DNA of 64,000 nt from Paludibacter sp. (lineage in GTDB: Bacteria > Bacteroidota > Bacteroidia > Bacteroidales > Paludibacteraceae). The notes under the pieces are model-generated. The model was given only the letters and a program-made list of their open reading frames with translations, ran no database searches and was not told where the DNA came from. Made by a program: the position numbers and the translations under genes. This document shows positions 61,810-64,000 of the stretch, piece after piece (within the stretch, counting starts at the first letter, position 1; the number at the start of each line of letters is the position of its first letter). The stretch is taken from NCBI GenBank assembly GCA_028692715.1, contig JAQUWU010000003.1, positions 109,627-173,626 on the forward strand, given 5' to 3'.

Positions 61810-61931
61810 ATTACAGACTATTATCCTTATCAAAAAGTTTTCAAATGTAATAAGAATAATGAAATATTATTTTAGAAATCATCAAACAAGATGATTTTGT
61901 CTGTCAAATGAAGAAAGGATTCATTACAGAC

Positions 61932-62418
61932 CTAGCTTTTAAAGATTGTTTTAACCCAACTTGCTGCTAAGCCGACCCGAAAAAAATGTTGTTCAGTAAG
62001 TTGAGCTTCTTCAAGTTCAAATTTGTGTATTACAGATTTTCCTTTTGTGAACGGGGCATATTTATATTTTAAAGCATCCTATAGTTGTGTCACCTTTTAA
62101 TTTGGCTTGGAACAAGGTCTTATTTAGATGACTTCTTCCACATGATTTTGGGCCAAAGTTGTTACCGCTTTTTGGGTATTCATTATGCGGACAATCTCAC
62201 GCCAACCAATTTTTATCCCGTTTTTTTTAATTGATATCTAACTGTAGTTACTTCCGCCAACAATTCCAAATGTAAATGAGCCATTGTGTTTTCATCTTTC
62301 TTGTGATAAATTGGGCGTAAATCGAGGTCGGTTTTCAACACTCTGAATGTAGCTTCAATTTCACTGTAACATTGCCAAAGAAGCTCCTCGGAATCTGCCT
62401 CTAAGATAGTACGAAGAA
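61932..62418 (-). pseudogene. IS1634-like (DDE) transposase C-terminal relic
   Basis: The minus strand reads LRTILEADSEELLWQCYSEIEATFRVLKTDLDLRPIYHKKDENTMAHLHLELLA, then TVRYQLKK, then after a shift IGWREIVRIMNTQKAVTTLAQNHVEEVI-stop-IRPCSKPN and DALKYKYAPFTKGKSV. This matches the C-terminal third of IS1634-type transposases (catalytic Glu region 'EIESSFRTLKTDLDLRPIYH'). There is no N-terminal part, at least one frameshift, and several stops. Confidence 0.75.
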
Positions 62419-62684
62419 AAATGAAATTTTTAAATTTATATTATCTGATTTTCAGCAATTTATAGAAATGGTTATCCTCCATAAATGTAAATCAGCCCAT
62501 AATATCAATAGATATTTTATAAGCTAGACTTAAAAAGATGCAAACAAGGAAGTAAATTATGTTATTATTAGAAATGTTTTTCAACAGATCCTTCTAAATA
62601 CTTTCTCCTAATATGTCATAGGAACAAAGTGAAAAGCTTTAGGTATTTTAAACAACCCGAAAAAATCAAATAACATTTCAGCGT
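62419..62684. other. AT-rich stretch between transposase relic and regulator remnant
   Basis: No gene or clear repeat could be supported here. It may include the rest of the decayed insertion element. Confidence 0.5.
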
Positions 62685-63428
62685 TTAGTTTTTAATCCGG
62701 TTATTCATTATTAAAACGTTTAGTATTTGAGGGAAAACCTTTTGCACCTTTAATTCGGCTATTCCACCTTTCAATGTGATTTCTTTTAAGCTTTTCGAAA
62801 TACATTTAACATATTTAAGATTGACTATAAACTGGCGGATTATTTGTAAAAAACAGTCCTTCGGTATTTTTCCTGATAAATTAGTAAGATTACTTCTTAT
62901 TATACGGTTTGTATTATCTGTAAAATACGCAATCGAATAACGTTTACTCGACTTGAAACATAGGATTTCATCTGACTCTACAAAACGTTCATCTATATCT
63001 GTAAGTAAGAAGAATCGTTTTGAATTATTACTTCCACTAGCTAGTACTATGTATGGCTTGTTTACAAATACTTTTTTAAAAGCATTATCAACTCGGTCGG
63101 ATCAACCGGTTTGTCCAGATAATCGACAGCATTCAATCGGAGAGCTCGTTGTATAAACTCAGCGCGTTTATATGCCGATACAAAAATAACGGGTACATTT
63201 TTTAGACTAGTTTGCATTTCAGCTACTAAATCTAAACCTGTCATCCCTGGCATTTCAACATCGAAGAAGACAAGATCGTAACAATTTTATTTAATCAAAA
63301 AAAGTGCCTCTGTTGGAGATGGCCAATTGAATTTCCAATTCGGGATGAAGTTCTAAAAGTATGTTTGCTAAATATAAACGAGCTTTCTCTTCATCGTCTA
63401 CAATTAGCGTTTTTCTATTTTTATACAT
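62685..63428 (-). pseudogene. LytTR response regulator with several lesions
   Basis: Joined from three frames of the minus strand: MYKNRKTLIVDDEEKARLYLANILLELHPELEI, then PSPTEALFLIK-stop-NCYDLVFFDVEMPGMTGLDLV ... LNAVDYLDKPVDPTELI, then KKVFVNKPYIVLASGSNNSK ... FLQIIRQFIVNLKYVKCISKSLKEITL ... NNRIKN. These are in order a receiver domain and a LytTR DNA-binding domain. Lesions: frameshift near 63333, stop near 63288, frameshift near 63070. It would have been the partner of the kinase fragment 48 bp upstream. Confidence 0.8.
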
Positions 63429-63476
63429 ATATTAGGTTATTGGTTATTTAATTTTGAATATTTTTTATCAGAATCG

Positions 63477-63725
63477 TTATGTAAATGAAAACCTATATTC
63501 CTGAGGAATAAATAATTCAACTTTCGTTCCGATTCCAACGCCTTCCTCGTTTGTTAAATCCATAATTATTTGAGTAATGTGATTCTCATTTATTTGATTA
63601 TAAAAATCAAGTTGAGCCTGAATCAATTTTAGTCCTTGACCATTCCCGTATGTTCCTAATTCTTTTGCCCTTTTCCGTCCGATTCCATTATCAGATATAG
63701 TTATAAACATCCCATTATCAACAGC
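63477..63725 (-). pseudogene. Histidine kinase C-terminal fragment (LytS-like ATPase domain)
   Basis: The fragment AVDNGMFITISDNGIGRKRAKELGTYGNGQGLKLIQAQLDFYN ... GTKVELFIPQEY has the N/G-box region of a LytS-type kinase (SDNGIGRKRA, NGQGLKLI). It is cut at its 5' side next to a putative insertion-sequence end at 63741-63760. Kinase and regulator were probably an operon like the two intact ones in this window. Confidence 0.75.
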
Positions 63726-63740
63726 TTAAACACATATAAC

Positions 63741-63760
63741 TACTCAACTTTCGCAAGCTC
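63741..63760. repeat. Putative insertion-sequence end (TACTCAACTTTCGCAAGCTC)
   Basis: This word recurs as TACTCAACTGTCGCAAGTTC at 46908-46929. It lies between the truncated kinase and the stop codon of the last partial gene, where an element end is expected. Its ACTACTCA start also matches the MITE family A and C ends. Confidence 0.55.
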
Positions 63761-63762
63761 TA

Positions 63763-64000
63763 TCACACCGTTTGCATAAGGCATTTATAATTTAACAATT
63801 TTTCAAATTTCTGATTTTCAGTGATTATTTTCTCCATTAACACTTCGGTTTCGATGTCTAATAAAACAGCTAGTTGAGCTATTATTTCTATTATTATCAA
63901 CCATATACGCTCAGCAATAGTTAGTTCGATAGTTTCGGTATTTGCCGTTCTAAATAATTCGCCCAATGTTTCATAGTCCGAAAACCGTTTTACTACTGAG
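63763..64000 (-). CDS. C-terminal part of an unrecognised, possibly transposase, gene (partial)
   Basis: An open frame of about 79 codons runs in from the right edge to a TGA at 63763: SVVKRFSDYETLGELFRTAN, then IAERIWLIIIEIIAQLAVLLDIE, then VLMEKIITENQKFEKLLN. It is helical and mildly charged, without a family I recognise. Because a putative IS end lies 3-20 bp beyond the stop, it is probably the C-terminus of the transposase that truncated the kinase gene. This is inference. Confidence 0.4.
   Translation of the reverse strand, partial: SVVKRFSDYETLGELFRTANTETIELTIAERIWLIIIEIIAQLAVLLDIETEVLMEKIITENQKFEKLLNYKCLMQTV

Overview
The window is AT-rich chromosomal DNA from a member of the Bacteroidota, most likely order Bacteroidales (the gene content resembles Paludibacter-type relatives; this is inference). 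The grounds are the TTTG / TAnnTTTG promoter elements, lipoproteins with a short lipobox, several secreted proteins ending in a type IX secretion (T9SS) sorting domain, LytTR response regulators paired with LytS-like kinases, a DUF6242-type lipoprotein, and many short dispersed palindromes. No tRNA, rRNA or CRISPR array was seen.

Layout. 1-5.8 kb (minus strand): the start of a NuoF/HydB-like subunit and a NuoE/HydC-like subunit, a DUF6242-like lipoprotein, exonuclease III, an MlaF/MlaE-type lipid ABC transporter and ribosomal protein L19. 6.4-13.8 kb (plus): purH, then the cell-shape operon mreB-mreC-mreD-mrdA-rodA. 14-20 kb: an EamA transporter, a divergent Bacteroidota-type alanine dehydrogenase, a rhodanese lipoprotein and a bifunctional Rel/SpoT enzyme. 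20-30 kb: a TolC / HlyD / MacB-like efflux operon, a LytS-LytTR pair, a MATE exporter and a cytidylate-kinase-like protein, with MITE-like repeats and an internally deleted IS66 relic between them. 30.5-46.3 kb (minus): a YncE-propeller/alkaline-phosphatase fusion, then a redox region with six thioredoxin-fold proteins, a DsrE protein, two dehydrogenases and two TetR regulators that have visible palindromic operators.

47.4-61.8 kb (minus): the most distinctive region. Seven consecutive genes with small gaps, covering about 11 kb, encode in transcription order a DUF1566 x2 + FGE-like protein, two aryl-sulfate sulfotransferase paralogs (one broken by a homopolymer frameshift), an LVIVD-repeat + redoxin protein, a LytS-like kinase, a LytTR regulator and a metallophosphoesterase. 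The structural proteins mostly carry T9SS sorting domains. Upstream lie a type II toxin-antitoxin pair and an SMP-30 + metallophosphoesterase + T9SS fusion that is paralogous to the operon's last gene. Together they suggest a surface-exposed sulfate/phosphate-ester system under its own two-component control.

61.9-64 kb: a decay zone with an IS1634-like transposase relic, a LytTR response regulator with several lesions, and a histidine kinase remnant that stops next to a putative IS end. Throughout the window, at least three MITE-like families and two small palindrome families occur between genes, in a promoter, and in two cases in frame inside coding sequence.
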